Of a DNA stretch of 64,000 bases, positions 53,661 through 62,399 are shown one piece after another. This DNA comes from Burkholderia arboris (GTDB lineage Bacteria; Pseudomonadota; Gammaproteobacteria; Burkholderiales; Burkholderiaceae): NCBI RefSeq assembly GCF_902499125.1, contig NZ_CABVPX010000028.1:37458-101457 (forward strand), given 5' to 3'. The notes below the pieces were generated by a model, which saw nothing but the letters and a program-made list of their open reading frames with translations, was not told where the DNA came from and did not search any database. Position 1 is the stretch's first letter, and every line of letters begins with the position of its first letter. The translations under genes were made by a program, and so were the position numbers.

Positions 53661-54476
53661 CTAGCGACGTGCGCACGCCGTCTCAATCCCGCCGGATGCG
53701 GGGGTTGACCGCAACGCCAGCATCGCGCTCAGCGCGGTCCGGTTGGGGGCGCCGAAGCGCACGCACAACGCGCGGACATGCTCCTTGACTGTGTGTTCTG
53801 AAATGCCGAGCGTGCGTGCGATCGCCTTGTTCGGTGCGCCGTCGCGCACGAGGCGGCCGACGGCGGCAGCGCGCGGCGGCAGCGGATCGCAGGGATCGCA
53901 CGGTTCGGTGAGGCACGGCGAGCACGCGCCTGCGTACAGTGCGCCCGGTTGGCTCACGGCAACCGATACCGCCCGGCATACCCAAGCGAACCGTGCGATG
54001 TCGCGCACATTGAACGGCTCGCCACCGGCCTTGCGTGCGAGGTTCAGCGTTCCGACGATCCTGCCGCCCGCTTCGAGCGGCCCCTGGAGATTGGGGCCGA
54101 AGCCCCAGCGCTGCAGGTGCCGCCATGCCGGCGAATGCCCCCATACGGCCGCCGGCAGCGCACCCCCTGTCATCGCGCGACGCGAGCGCAACACGACGTG
54201 CAGCACCGGATCGCGCTCGCGTATGGCGGCTTCGTATTCGTCGAGAAAATCGATCGGCGCGCCGGCGGTTTCGCAGGCAATCGGGCGCGCATCCGGGGCG
54301 AGCAAATAGAAGCCGCTCGCACATGCGTCGAGCCCGGTCGTGAGGCAGGCCAGACAGCGGCCGCTGATCTGTTCGAGCGTGCCGCCGCGCGCAAGCTCGA
54401 GCAACGCGGAGACATCGCGCGCGTCGAGGCCGTCGTGCGCGGGCGAGGGCGCGAGGGCGCAGGATGAGGCGATCAT
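53661..54476 (-). CDS. LuxR-type helix-turn-helix regulator
   Basis: 271 residues. A C-terminal LuxR DNA-binding domain (about 205-255; RAAAVGRLVRDGAPNKAIAR, TLGISEHTVKEHVRALCVRF) follows a PAS/GAF-like N-terminal domain (FYLLAPDARPIACETAGAPI, GPNLQGPLEAGGRIVGTLNL). The N-terminus does not resemble acyl-homoserine-lactone domains, so it is not an obvious quorum-sensing receptor. AGGAAA lies 6 nt before the ATG at 54476. Transcribed with the cupin and divergent from the AraC gene at 54774. It may answer to the aromatic substrate. Confidence 0.8.
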   Translation of the reverse strand: MIASSCALAPSPAHDGLDARDVSALLELARGGTLEQISGRCLACLTTGLDACASGFYLLAPDARPIACETAGAPIDFLDEYEAAIRERDPVLHVVLRSRRAMTGGALPAAVWGHSPAWRHLQRWGFGPNLQGPLEAGGRIVGTLNLARKAGGEPFNVRDIARFAWVCRAVSVAVSQPGALYAGACSPCLTEPCDPCDPLPPRAAAVGRLVRDGAPNKAIARTLGISEHTVKEHVRALCVRFGAPNRTALSAMLALRSTPASGGIETACARR

Positions 54477-54773
54477 CGATTTCCTGGCGAACGTAAGGAT
54501 TGCCGCCGGCATCGTCCAGCGCGCTTGCCGTGGCTTCGATCGCCTGCGCGCTCGGCGACGCCGACGAGTATGGCGTCGGCCGACGATCGCGAGCTAGCCG
54601 GTAAACGCAATCGCATACGGTCGCCTGTCCGGTTCGCGCAAATATCCGGAAGCCGGTCTTGCGCGTTTTATTGACGGTGTCGCAAACGTGTACAGTGGGC
54701 GTACCCCGGAACACGACCGCGATCGACCGATTTTGCCCTCCGGGCTTCCCCGCATACGCAAAGAAGATACGCC

Positions 54774-55757
54774 ATGCCAAATGCTTCCTTGCCGATCGAG
54801 CCGACCCTGCTCCGTCGATACCGCTATTTCGAATCGGCCGATATCGACGACACGCGCGAGCGGATCGCCGCGGTGCTGCAACAGCATCGGCTCACGCCGG
54901 GCAGCGCGCGCGGCGGCTATTCGGCATACATGGACTACGTGCGGATCGACAGTGTCGGGTTCGGCACGATCGGTTACGACGTCGCGATGGGCGTCGATGC
55001 CGGCGAAATCGAAGATTACTATCTCGCCATCCTCAGCCTGGGCGGCTATGCGGACGTCAGCGTCGGTGGCCGGCGCGTGATCGTCGGGCCGGCCCAGGGT
55101 GTCATCGTCGGTCCGGCCACCCGTTTCGGCGGCACGTTCTCCCGCGACTGCGAGCAGTTCTTCGTGCGCGTCGACAAGCACGCGATCCTGGCGCATACGG
55201 GATACGACCATCTGCAGATCGAGCCGGTGCTCGATCTCTCCCGCCCCGACCTCCTGCCGTGGCTTGCCCAGTTGCGCGTCATGGCCTCGTCGCCGGAAAC
55301 CGTCGCGCTCGCGCAGCGCGACCGCCGCATCGCGCTCGAATTCGAACGGCTCGTGATCTCGCTCCTGCTCGCCGGTCAACCCCATCACTGCCAGACGAGG
55401 CCCGGCGGAACGGCACTCGTGCCGCGCACGGTCAAGCGGGCGGAAGCCTATATCGCCGAACACGCGTGCGAGCCGATCACGCTGGCCGATATCGCGCTGG
55501 CCGCTGGCGTGCCCGTGCGTACGCTGCTCGACGGCTTTCAGCGCTTTTCACGCGGCAGCCCGATGCAGCTGGTGCGCGAACGGCGTCTCGAACGTGCGCG
55601 CGACCAGTTGCTGCAGGCACGCGAGACCGGCCGCGTGGCCGACGTGGCGCTCTGTTGCGGCTTCGCGAATCTGGGCCGCTTCGCCGCCCTGTATCGCGAA
55701 ACGTTCGGCGAATCGCCGTCGGATACGCTGCGCCGCGCCCGCCAGTCCGCCGGCTGA
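54774..55757 (+). CDS. AraC-family transcription regulator
   Basis: 327 residues. N-terminal AraC-binding-like domain (about 15-185; VGPAQGVIVGPATRFGGTFS) and C-terminal DNA-binding domain with two helix-turn-helix units (LADIALAAGVPVRTLLDGFQ; VADVALCCGFANLGRFAALY). Ends RETFGESPSDTLRRAR. Located 102 bp upstream of the reductase gene, same direction; it may activate the Rieske operon with an aromatic ligand, by analogy with BenR/XylS-type regulators. Full length, no anomalies. Confidence 0.9.
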   Translation: MPNASLPIEPTLLRRYRYFESADIDDTRERIAAVLQQHRLTPGSARGGYSAYMDYVRIDSVGFGTIGYDVAMGVDAGEIEDYYLAILSLGGYADVSVGGRRVIVGPAQGVIVGPATRFGGTFSRDCEQFFVRVDKHAILAHTGYDHLQIEPVLDLSRPDLLPWLAQLRVMASSPETVALAQRDRRIALEFERLVISLLLAGQPHHCQTRPGGTALVPRTVKRAEAYIAEHACEPITLADIALAAGVPVRTLLDGFQRFSRGSPMQLVRERRLERARDQLLQARETGRVADVALCCGFANLGRFAALYRETFGESPSDTLRRARQSAG

Positions 55758-55859
55758 GCCGGAATTCTGCGCGCGCCGGACAGGCGCTGCGCTCGACGGA
55801 TATTCGCGGCCAATTCGCCCGCATACAGTGGGCTCCTCTGAATTCAACGGAGCCGCTGG

Positions 55860-56819
55860 ATGTCCCCGCTCAGAATCCGCGTCGAGCGTATCGACGCCCT
55901 GACGCCCGCAATCCGCCGATTGCTTCTCGTCGCCGCAGACGGCGGCCCGCTGCCCGGGTTCGCAGCCGGCGCGCATATCGGCGTGCACGTGCCGCTCTCC
56001 CCACGCACCCAACGGCGCGCGTATTCCCTCGTGAACGCCGGCGGCAGCGCCGGGCCGGTCGACCGTTACGAAATCGCGGTGTTGCGCGAACCCGCGGGAA
56101 GCGGCGGTTCGCAGTGGATGCACGCATGCACGCCCGGCGACGCATTCGACATCGATCCGCCCAGAAACGATTTCCCGCTCGTTGCGGACGCGCACCAGCA
56201 CCTGCTGGTGGCGGGCGGCATCGGCATCACGCCGATTCTCGCGATGGCCCGCGAACTGACGCAAGCCGGGCGCCCGTTCGCCCTGCACTACGCCGCGCGC
56301 GACGCCGTCTCGATGGCCTATCGCGACGAGGTTGCCGCGCTACCCGATGCGACATCCTGGCTCGACAACGGCGAACCGTCGCGCGGCATGCCGCTGGCCG
56401 ACACGATCGGCGCGCCTGAAAGCGGCAAGCACCTGTACGTGTGCGGCCCCGCCGGACTCATCGAAGCGACACTCGCGGTCGCCCGGCGTCTCGGCTGGCG
56501 CGACGACATGCTGCATTGCGAGCGCTTTGCGGCGCCGGTCGCGACGGGCGGAGACGCGCCGGTCGAAGTCCGCCTCGCGGTGTCGGGGCGCACGCTGAAC
56601 GTGCCGCCCGGCACCTCGATTCTCGACGCCATGATCGAAGCCGGCCTCGATCCGCTCTACGACTGCCGGCGCGGCGATTGCGGCGTGTGCGCGGTCCGCC
56701 TGCTCGACGGCGATCCCGATCACCGCGACATCTGCCTCAGCGACGACGATCGCGCGCGCGGCGGGTTCTGTCCGTGCGTGTCGCGCGCGAACGGCGCGCA
56801 CCTGGTCCTGGATCTTTGA
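55860..56819 (+). CDS. phthalate-dioxygenase-type reductase
   Basis: 319 residues. Passes electrons from NADH through FMN and a plant-type [2Fe-2S] cluster to the Rieske oxygenase. FMN site: RRAYSLVN (near residue 58). NAD site: VAGGIGITPILAMA. C-terminal ferredoxin: DCRRGDCGVC (C-x4-C-x2-C) then FCPC with the fourth Cys. All key residues are intact. It lies first in the operon, 22 bp upstream of the alpha-subunit gene. VanB/PDR class. Confidence 0.92.
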   Translation: MSPLRIRVERIDALTPAIRRLLLVAADGGPLPGFAAGAHIGVHVPLSPRTQRRAYSLVNAGGSAGPVDRYEIAVLREPAGSGGSQWMHACTPGDAFDIDPPRNDFPLVADAHQHLLVAGGIGITPILAMARELTQAGRPFALHYAARDAVSMAYRDEVAALPDATSWLDNGEPSRGMPLADTIGAPESGKHLYVCGPAGLIEATLAVARRLGWRDDMLHCERFAAPVATGGDAPVEVRLAVSGRTLNVPPGTSILDAMIEAGLDPLYDCRRGDCGVCAVRLLDGDPDHRDICLSDDDRARGGFCPCVSRANGAHLVLDL

Positions 56820-56841
56820 CCCTCTCCTTCGAGGAAACCCC

Positions 56842-58179
56842 ATGAGCCTTACCAACGAGACCCTGGCGGGTCTGGTGCGCCCCGACAGCGTGCACAAGCG
56901 CCTCTATACCGACCCGGCGATCTTCGCGCTGGAAATGGAGCGGATCTACGGCCGTGCGTGGATCTACGTCGGCCACGAAAGCCAGGTCAGGACGGCCGGC
57001 GACTATCACACGACGCGTCTCGGCGACCAGGAAGTCGTGATGGTGCGCGCGTCTGACGGCGCGATACACGTGATCTACAACCGGTGCCCGCACAAGGGCG
57101 TGAAAGTCGTACCCGACGGCGACGGTTCGGTCGGGAAGTTCTTCCGGTGTCCATACCATGCGTGGACCTTCAGGCATGACGGCACACACCTGTCGGCGCC
57201 GCTGCGCAATGGCCTGCAGAACACCTGCTTCGACCCGCAGCATCCGGATTTCTCGATGCGCCGCGTCGCGCGCGTGGACAGCTATCGCGGCTTCGTGTTC
57301 GCCAGCCAGAGCGACGAGGGCCCGGATCTGCGGACGTTCCTGAATGGTGTCGTCTCGTCGATCGACAACCTGTGCGATCGCTCGCCGGTTGGCGAGGTCG
57401 AGGTCACGGGCGGGGTATTCCGTGTGTTGCAGCGTTCGAACTGGAAAGTGTTCTACGAGAACCTGCACGACACGATGCATGCGCCGGTCACGCACGAATC
57501 GTCGGTGGTGTCGGCCCGCTCGCGGGCCGCGGAGCTGGGGGCGATGCCGTTCGAACTGCTCATCATGGACGGCAATGGCGAACCGTACGAATTCTGGGAA
57601 AAACTGGAGCTGCGCGCGTACACGTACGGCCACGGTTACATGGAAGGGATCTTCGATCCGGCGGCCGCCGAACGCGATCCGGTGTCGAGCGCGCATTTCG
57701 CGGTGCTCGCGCAGGCCTACGGCGACGAGCGCGCGCGCCGGATTCTCGGCATGAATCGCCACAACACCGTCATCTACGCCAGCGGTTCCCCGCACACGGT
57801 ATTTCAGCAGTTTCGCGTGATCCGCCCGATTGCGGTGGACCAGACGCTCGTCGAAATCCAGCTGTTTCGCCTGAAAGGCGCGCCCGACGAGGTGTTCGAG
57901 CGTGCGTTGACCTACGCGAACGTGATCAATTCCCCGTCGTCGAACGTGATGCCCGACGACGTCGAAGTCTACGCGCGCTGCCAGGAAGGCAACCGGACGC
58001 GCGGCGGCGAATGGGTGAGCATGCATCGCTACGCGGGCACGGACCGCGCGACGGACGACGGCTTCGTATCGATCAACGGCACCAGCGAACTGCCGATGCG
58101 CAACCAGTTCGCCGCGTGGAAGCGTTTCATGGTCGACGAGACCGGCCAACCCGCGCGCATGCGCGAAGGAGATGCCTGA
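56842..58179 (+). CDS. Rieske oxygenase, alpha subunit
   Basis: 445 residues. Hydroxylates an aromatic ring, typically to a cis-dihydrodiol. Rieske cluster ligands: Cys82, His84 (RCPHKG) and Cys103, His106 (RCPYHAW). Mononuclear iron region NWKVFYENLHDTMHAPVTH provides His213 and His218, and bridging Asp210. The C-terminal catalytic domain is full length. Paired with a beta subunit and a PDR-type reductase rather than a separate ferredoxin. Closest functional group may be benzoate-, anthranilate- or salicylate-type enzymes, but the substrate cannot be read from sequence alone. Confidence 0.93.
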   Translation: MSLTNETLAGLVRPDSVHKRLYTDPAIFALEMERIYGRAWIYVGHESQVRTAGDYHTTRLGDQEVVMVRASDGAIHVIYNRCPHKGVKVVPDGDGSVGKFFRCPYHAWTFRHDGTHLSAPLRNGLQNTCFDPQHPDFSMRRVARVDSYRGFVFASQSDEGPDLRTFLNGVVSSIDNLCDRSPVGEVEVTGGVFRVLQRSNWKVFYENLHDTMHAPVTHESSVVSARSRAAELGAMPFELLIMDGNGEPYEFWEKLELRAYTYGHGYMEGIFDPAAAERDPVSSAHFAVLAQAYGDERARRILGMNRHNTVIYASGSPHTVFQQFRVIRPIAVDQTLVEIQLFRLKGAPDEVFERALTYANVINSPSSNVMPDDVEVYARCQEGNRTRGGEWVSMHRYAGTDRATDDGFVSINGTSELPMRNQFAAWKRFMVDETGQPARMREGDA

Positions 58180-58715
58180 TGCTGCACGATCCGGCTTTCG
58201 ACCTGTCGACCGTCGCGGTCGACGCCCCTGCTCTCGCTTTCGACGCCGCCCTGCAGGCGCAGGCGGCACAGTTCCTGTACCGCGAGGCGCGGCTGCTCGA
58301 TACGCGCGCGTTCGACGGGTGGCTCGACCTGTGGGCGCCGGACGGCATGTACTGGCTGCCGCACGAGCCGGGCCAGGCCAACCCGCGCGATCATATCTCG
58401 CTGTTCTGGGAGGACGCGACGCTGCGCGAAGTGCGCGCGGCCCGCGTGACGAACCGGCGCAACTGGTCGCAGCAGCCGTCGACGCGCACGGCGCGGATGG
58501 TCGGCAACGTGATCGTCGACGGCCGCGACGCAGCCGGCCGGCTGGTCGTCCACTCGACGCAGATCGTCAACGAATGGCGGATCGGCCAGCGCACGCTCGC
58601 GGGGCTCGTCACGCACAAGCTCGATACGCGTGGCCCGGCGTGGAAGATCTACCTGAAGCGAGTCGATCTCATCAACTCGACCGATGCACTCGCAAACCTG
58701 GAGGTATTCGTATGA
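58179..58715 (+). CDS. Rieske oxygenase, beta subunit
   Basis: 178 residues, the usual size. Structural partner in an alpha3beta3 oxygenase; NTF2-like fold. Visible pattern: EARLLDTRAFDGWLDLWAPD, GMYWLPHE and NRRNWSQQPSTRTARMVGN, ending FKxxR-like (YLKRVDLINSTDALANLEV). The start ATG at 58179 overlaps the alpha-subunit stop by one base, and its own stop overlaps the next gene by 4 bp, so the genes are translationally coupled. Confidence 0.9.
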   Translation: MLHDPAFDLSTVAVDAPALAFDAALQAQAAQFLYREARLLDTRAFDGWLDLWAPDGMYWLPHEPGQANPRDHISLFWEDATLREVRAARVTNRRNWSQQPSTRTARMVGNVIVDGRDAAGRLVVHSTQIVNEWRIGQRTLAGLVTHKLDTRGPAWKIYLKRVDLINSTDALANLEVFV

Positions 58716-59350
58716 ACGCCGCCACGCTTTCGACTCCGTTTGCGCGCACGGCCGTGATTGCGCTGCATTACCAGAACGACGTGATCGATCCGCGTGGCAA
58801 GATCCGCGTCGGTTTCGACACGGACCAGCCCGGTCGCGCGGCGGTGCTCGACGCGGCAGGCGCGCTGCTGGCCGGTGCGCGGGCGCACGGTTTGCCGATC
58901 GTGCATGTCCGTATCGCATTCCGCGAAGATTACGCGGACCTGCCGCGCAATGCCCCCGTCTTCGTGCGCACCGCCGAACTCGGCGCGCTGCGCGACGGCA
59001 GCTGGGGCGCGCAGTTTTACCCGGCGCTCGAACCCGATCCGGCGCGCGCGCTCGACCATGTCGTGCATCACCAGTGCACGAGCGGTTTCATCGGGACGCC
59101 GCTGGAACGGCTCCTCGCGGCTCACGACGTGCGTCACCTGATCGTCGCAGGCGTCGCGACGCATTCGACCGTGGAGATGACGGCCCGCCATGCCGCCGAT
59201 CTCGGTTATCGCGTGACCGTCGCGGCCGACGCCTGCGCCTGTGCGGATCGCCGCCAGCATGACGCCTCGCTCGAGTCGATGCGGTTGATTGCGGCCATTT
59301 CCAGCGTGGCCGAGCTGTTCGGCCCTGCGTCGAAAACGGAGGGTGCATGA
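58712..59350 (+). CDS. isochorismatase-fold protein with altered catalytic residues
   Basis: 212 residues. The fold is clear (TAVIALHYQNDVID at the N-terminus, VVHHQCTSGFIGTPLERLLA, VAGVATHSTVEMTARHAADL). In the cysteine-hydrolase family the catalytic set is Asp (DxQ near the N-terminus), Lys and Cys. Here the positions read His19 (LHYQND), a His for the Lys (VVHHQCTSGF) and Thr153 (STVEMTA) instead of Cys. It should not be a normal amidase of the family; it may be a PhzD/EntB-like hydrolase or a binding protein. ATG overlaps the beta-subunit stop (ATGA). Confidence 0.85.
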   Translation: MNAATLSTPFARTAVIALHYQNDVIDPRGKIRVGFDTDQPGRAAVLDAAGALLAGARAHGLPIVHVRIAFREDYADLPRNAPVFVRTAELGALRDGSWGAQFYPALEPDPARALDHVVHHQCTSGFIGTPLERLLAAHDVRHLIVAGVATHSTVEMTARHAADLGYRVTVAADACACADRRQHDASLESMRLIAAISSVAELFGPASKTEGA

Positions 59351-60195
59351 ACGTGTCGCGTTCTCCCGAACCGGCCCGGCAGGCGTGCCCGGGGCGCTCG
59401 AGCGCGCGCCTTGAGGGCAAGGTCGCGATCGTCACCGGTGCGACGCAGGGGCTCGGCGCCGACATCGCGCGCAACCTCGCGAATGAAGGCGCATGCGTGC
59501 TGATCGCGGGGCTCGACGTCGACGCGGGCCATGCGCTGGCCGCTTCGATCGGCGCCCCGGCCCACTTCGTACCGACCGACGTCACCGACGACGCGCAGCT
59601 CGATCGCGCGATCGCGGCGGGTATCGCCGCCTTCGGCGGCCTCGACATCGTCGTGAACAATGCGTGCAGCTACGACGACGCCGGTCTCGCCTCGACGCGC
59701 GAACAGTGGGCGCGCCTGCTCGACGTCAATCTCGTGTCGGCGGCGATTCTCGCGCAGAAGGCTGCGCCGCACCTGCGGCGACGCGGCGTGATCGTCAACC
59801 TCGGCAGCGTCGGCGGCAAGTTCGGCGCGGCGGGACGCGCGCTGTATCCGGCGTCGAAGGCCGCGTTGCTGCAACTGACGCGCAACCTCGCCGTGGATCT
59901 CGCGTCGCGCGACCTGCGGGCGGTGAGCGTGTCGCCGGCCTGGACGTGGTCGCCGTCGCTGGAACGGCTCGCGGGTGGCTCGGTCGATGTCGCGGATCGT
60001 GTTGGCCGGCCGTTGCATGCGCTCGGCCGAGTCGGCCGCGGCGACGAGATCGGACGCGTCGTCGCGTTTCTCTGTTCGGACGATGCGTCGTGGATCACCG
60101 GTGTCGACGTACCCGTCGACGGCGGTTTTTCAATCCTCGGGCCGGACCAGGGCCGCTCGCCGCGCGAGTGGTTCGAGCGGCAGGCATCGCGGTAG
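59347..60195 (+). CDS. short-chain dehydrogenase/reductase
   Basis: 282 residues, NAD(P)-dependent. Nucleotide site TGATQGLGAD (near residue 29), NNACSYDD in place of NNAG, catalytic Ser in VNLGSVGGKFG and Tyr-Pro-Ala-Ser-Lys (YxxxK) in ALYPASKAALLQ. In a Rieske pathway it most plausibly re-aromatises the cis-diol to a catechol. The ATG overlaps the previous stop by 4 bp. Full length with a C-terminal GGFSILGP segment. Confidence 0.9.
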   Translation: MNVSRSPEPARQACPGRSSARLEGKVAIVTGATQGLGADIARNLANEGACVLIAGLDVDAGHALAASIGAPAHFVPTDVTDDAQLDRAIAAGIAAFGGLDIVVNNACSYDDAGLASTREQWARLLDVNLVSAAILAQKAAPHLRRRGVIVNLGSVGGKFGAAGRALYPASKAALLQLTRNLAVDLASRDLRAVSVSPAWTWSPSLERLAGGSVDVADRVGRPLHALGRVGRGDEIGRVVAFLCSDDASWITGVDVPVDGGFSILGPDQGRSPREWFERQASR

Positions 60196-60245
60196 CGAAC
60201 CGTGCGGCCCGCATATTTCCCCCCTACTCTATCGGGAGTGCATCC

Positions 60246-61475
60246 ATGACGAAGCAAATCAGAATCGAACGGGGCGACGTTGCGTTCGACGCCTATCTCG
60301 CGCTGCCGGAAGCCGGCAGCGGCCCTGTCGTCGTGTTGCTGCAGGAGATTTTCGGCGTGAACGCCGAGATGCGCGAAGTGGCGGATCTCTATGCGGCCGA
60401 GGGCTATGTCGTCATCGCGCCGGACCTGTTCCACCCGTTCGGCCCGAACATCGAACTCGGTTACGGCGAAGCCGACCATGCAAAAGCCTTCGACTATTAC
60501 GGGCGTCTCGATGTGGCCGGCGCCATCGAAGATATCCGCGCGACCGTCGCCCGTGCGCGCACGCTGCCCGAATCGAACGGCAAGGTCGGCGTGCTCGGCT
60601 TCTGTCTCGGCGGCAAGCTCGCCTGGCTCGCTGCGGCGCAGTGCGGCGTCGACTGCGCGGTCGGCTACTACGGCGTCGGCATCGAACAGTCGCTCGATCT
60701 GGCCGAGCGCGTCACGTGCCCGCTCGCGTTGCATTTCGGCGTAGACGATCCGCTCAATCCGCCCGGGACCGTGGCGGCGATACGCGCGGCGCTGGGCGGC
60801 AAGCCGAACGTGAAGCTTTACGAATATGAAGGCGCCGGTCATGCGTTCAGCCGCAGCGGCCCGACCTTCGTCAAAGCGGCCGCGATGTCCGCGCATACGC
60901 GCAGTCTTGCGGTGTTTCGCAAGGTGCTCGGTCCCGACTACGACCTGGGCGCGCTCGCCGATCATCACTTCCATCTGGAGTTCGCCGCGCGCGATCCCGA
61001 CGAGACGATGCGGACGATGGTGCCCGAGCCGTACGTGAATCACGTGCCGACCATGACGGGCGGCACCGGGTACACGGAACTCAGGCGCTTCTACACGCAT
61101 CACTTCATCCACAACAATCCGGCCGACATGGCGATGGCGCCGATCTCGCGCGTGGTTGGCGTCGATCGCATGGTCGATGAATTCATCCTGACGTTTACGC
61201 ACGACCGGGAGATCGACTGGCTGCTGCCCGGCGTCGCGCCGACCGGCAAGCGCGTGGAGATCCCGATGGTCGCCATCGTCGAATTTCGCGGGCCCAAGCT
61301 CTACAACGAACACATCTATTGGGATCAGGCGAGCGTGCTCGTGCAGCTCGGGATGCTCGATCCGCAAGGCTTGCCGGTTTCCGGCGTCGACGTCGCGCGC
61401 AAGCTGCGCGACGAAACGCGGCCGTCGAACACGCTGATGGCGCGCTGGCGCGAGAGCGAACCGGTGCGAGCATGA
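60246..61475 (+). CDS. dienelactone hydrolase fused to SnoaL/NTF2-like domain
   Basis: 409 residues. Residues 1-230 are a dienelactone hydrolase: Glu34 (LLQEIFGV), nucleophile Cys120 (GVLGFCLGGK), Asp167 or 168 (HFGVDDPLNP) and His199 (GAGHAFSRSG). Residues about 240-400 (LADHHFHLEFAARDPDETMR, RVVGVDRMVDEFILTFTHDR) fit an NTF2/SnoaL-like barrel, which often binds small polar substrates. This fusion is unusual. The ATG at 60246 lies 50 bp after the dehydrogenase. Likely opens a lactone or unsaturated ring-cleavage product, though no ring-cleavage enzyme is nearby except possibly the cupin. Confidence 0.88.
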   Translation: MTKQIRIERGDVAFDAYLALPEAGSGPVVVLLQEIFGVNAEMREVADLYAAEGYVVIAPDLFHPFGPNIELGYGEADHAKAFDYYGRLDVAGAIEDIRATVARARTLPESNGKVGVLGFCLGGKLAWLAAAQCGVDCAVGYYGVGIEQSLDLAERVTCPLALHFGVDDPLNPPGTVAAIRAALGGKPNVKLYEYEGAGHAFSRSGPTFVKAAAMSAHTRSLAVFRKVLGPDYDLGALADHHFHLEFAARDPDETMRTMVPEPYVNHVPTMTGGTGYTELRRFYTHHFIHNNPADMAMAPISRVVGVDRMVDEFILTFTHDREIDWLLPGVAPTGKRVEIPMVAIVEFRGPKLYNEHIYWDQASVLVQLGMLDPQGLPVSGVDVARKLRDETRPSNTLMARWRESEPVRA

Positions 61476-61714
61476 CGCGCGCAGCACCGGAGGCGGCGAG
61501 TCCGCAATAGGCGCCGCCGGGGCCACGGCGGTGTGCACGGCCGTCGACCGTGCACACCGGTTGCGCTGATTCGGTCGCCTGCTCGGGTGTCGACACGGCG
61601 GTCGGCGCCATGCGTGTTCGGTTCTGACGCGTTTTCGAATCGGTCAGTCTGGAAATGCAATCGATCTGCCGCACAAGAATCGGGCGGGTGGCGTTTTAAC
61701 GCGACCACGCCGTC
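61476..61714. other. intergenic
   Basis: Contains the perfect hairpin at 61529-61559; otherwise nothing recognised. Confidence 0.4.
61529..61559 (+). terminator. strong hairpin after the Rieske operon
   Basis: CGGTGTGCACGG (61529-61540) pairs perfectly with CCGTGCACACCG (61548-61559), 12-bp stem, 7-nt loop. It is 54 bp after the operon stop. No T-run follows, so it may be Rho-assisted or serve RNA stability. Confidence 0.6.
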
Positions 61715-61912
61715 ATGTTCCGCGTCACAAAGCCAGGCATGAATGGCAATCGCGTGACGCCGTTTGGCCGCGCGATGTACGCGCTGAACATCGACACGTT
61801 CGACCGGCCAGTCGCGACGGGCGTGCACAAAGCGGTCGCAACGTGGGTCGATATCTCGCGACTCGCGGTATTGGAATATCGATTTGCCAAGAGCCTCGTT
61901 CGTCAGCCCTGA
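61715..61912 (+). CDS. doubtful small ORF
   Basis: 65 codons (MFRVTKPGMNGNRVTPFGRA onward), moderately protein-like, with its stop (61910-61912) inside the stem of the terminator at 61893. No ribosome binding site is convincing, and an ORF of similar length runs antisense. Alternatively the region encodes a small RNA. Confidence 0.25.
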   Translation: MFRVTKPGMNGNRVTPFGRAMYALNIDTFDRPVATGVHKAVATWVDISRLAVLEYRFAKSLVRQP

Positions 61913-61932
61913 CGTTACGAGGCTTTTGGTTT
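61893..61932 (+). terminator. Rho-independent terminator
   Basis: GCCTCGT (61893-61899) pairs with ACGAGGC (61917-61923), and the inner CGTCAG (61901-61906) pairs with CTGACG (61909-61914), followed by TTTT and then TTTTT. A classic bipartite stem plus T-tract. Ends whatever transcript enters from the left. Confidence 0.75.
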
Positions 61933-62399
61933 TTGACGATCGTGAACGATCGGTCTCGACGCTTTGTGTTCCGAGGGCGTCAGCATGGTCGCCTTCATCG
62001 TTCAATAATTCGATGAATTGATTATTTTTGTATTGAATCGGGTTGGTAAATAATAAAAATACCCGGATCGAAACGAATTATTAATTTGTTGCGGATTATG
62101 CTCGATATGAAAATAACTCGCATTGAGTAAGCTAATTTTCACAATCAGCATGCTACAGTGCGCTTCAAATATTCATGTGGCACGAATACTTAGAGTCGCC
62201 AGTTCGCACATCCAATCAAGCAACACCTCCCCGTTTCGCCTGTCTGGCCTTGAAAACAACCCTGCTCGCGGGCTGCCGGCGAACCACCGTCAAGAATGGG
62301 TTTGATTTTTCAGGTTATTGAAACGCGCGATGTGTGATCGCTCATCATTCGCGCCCTTCGCCATCAAGTCGCGTGTATTGAACAATGACGAGGATAATT
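61933..62399. other. AT-rich upstream region of the NRPS gene
   Basis: Markedly AT-rich for this genome (62005-62160 especially). Holds the Fur-like box below and presumably the promoter. No tRNA or gene recognised; a short leader ORF from 62123 is possible but unsupported. Confidence 0.5.
62105..62127. promoter_or_regulatory. Fur-box-like sequence
   Basis: ATATGAAAATAACTCGCATT resembles the 17-bp core TGAGAATGATTCTCATT of Pseudomonas-type Fur boxes at 13 of 17 positions. It is about 270 nt before the NRPS start. It would make the NRPS iron-repressed, as for siderophore genes. A single imperfect match in an AT-rich region can arise by chance. Confidence 0.35.

Noticed and set aside
59670..61538. 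622-codon frame on the minus strand
   Set aside because: Antisense to the dehydrogenase and dienelactone hydrolase genes, with His/Arg-rich shadow composition.
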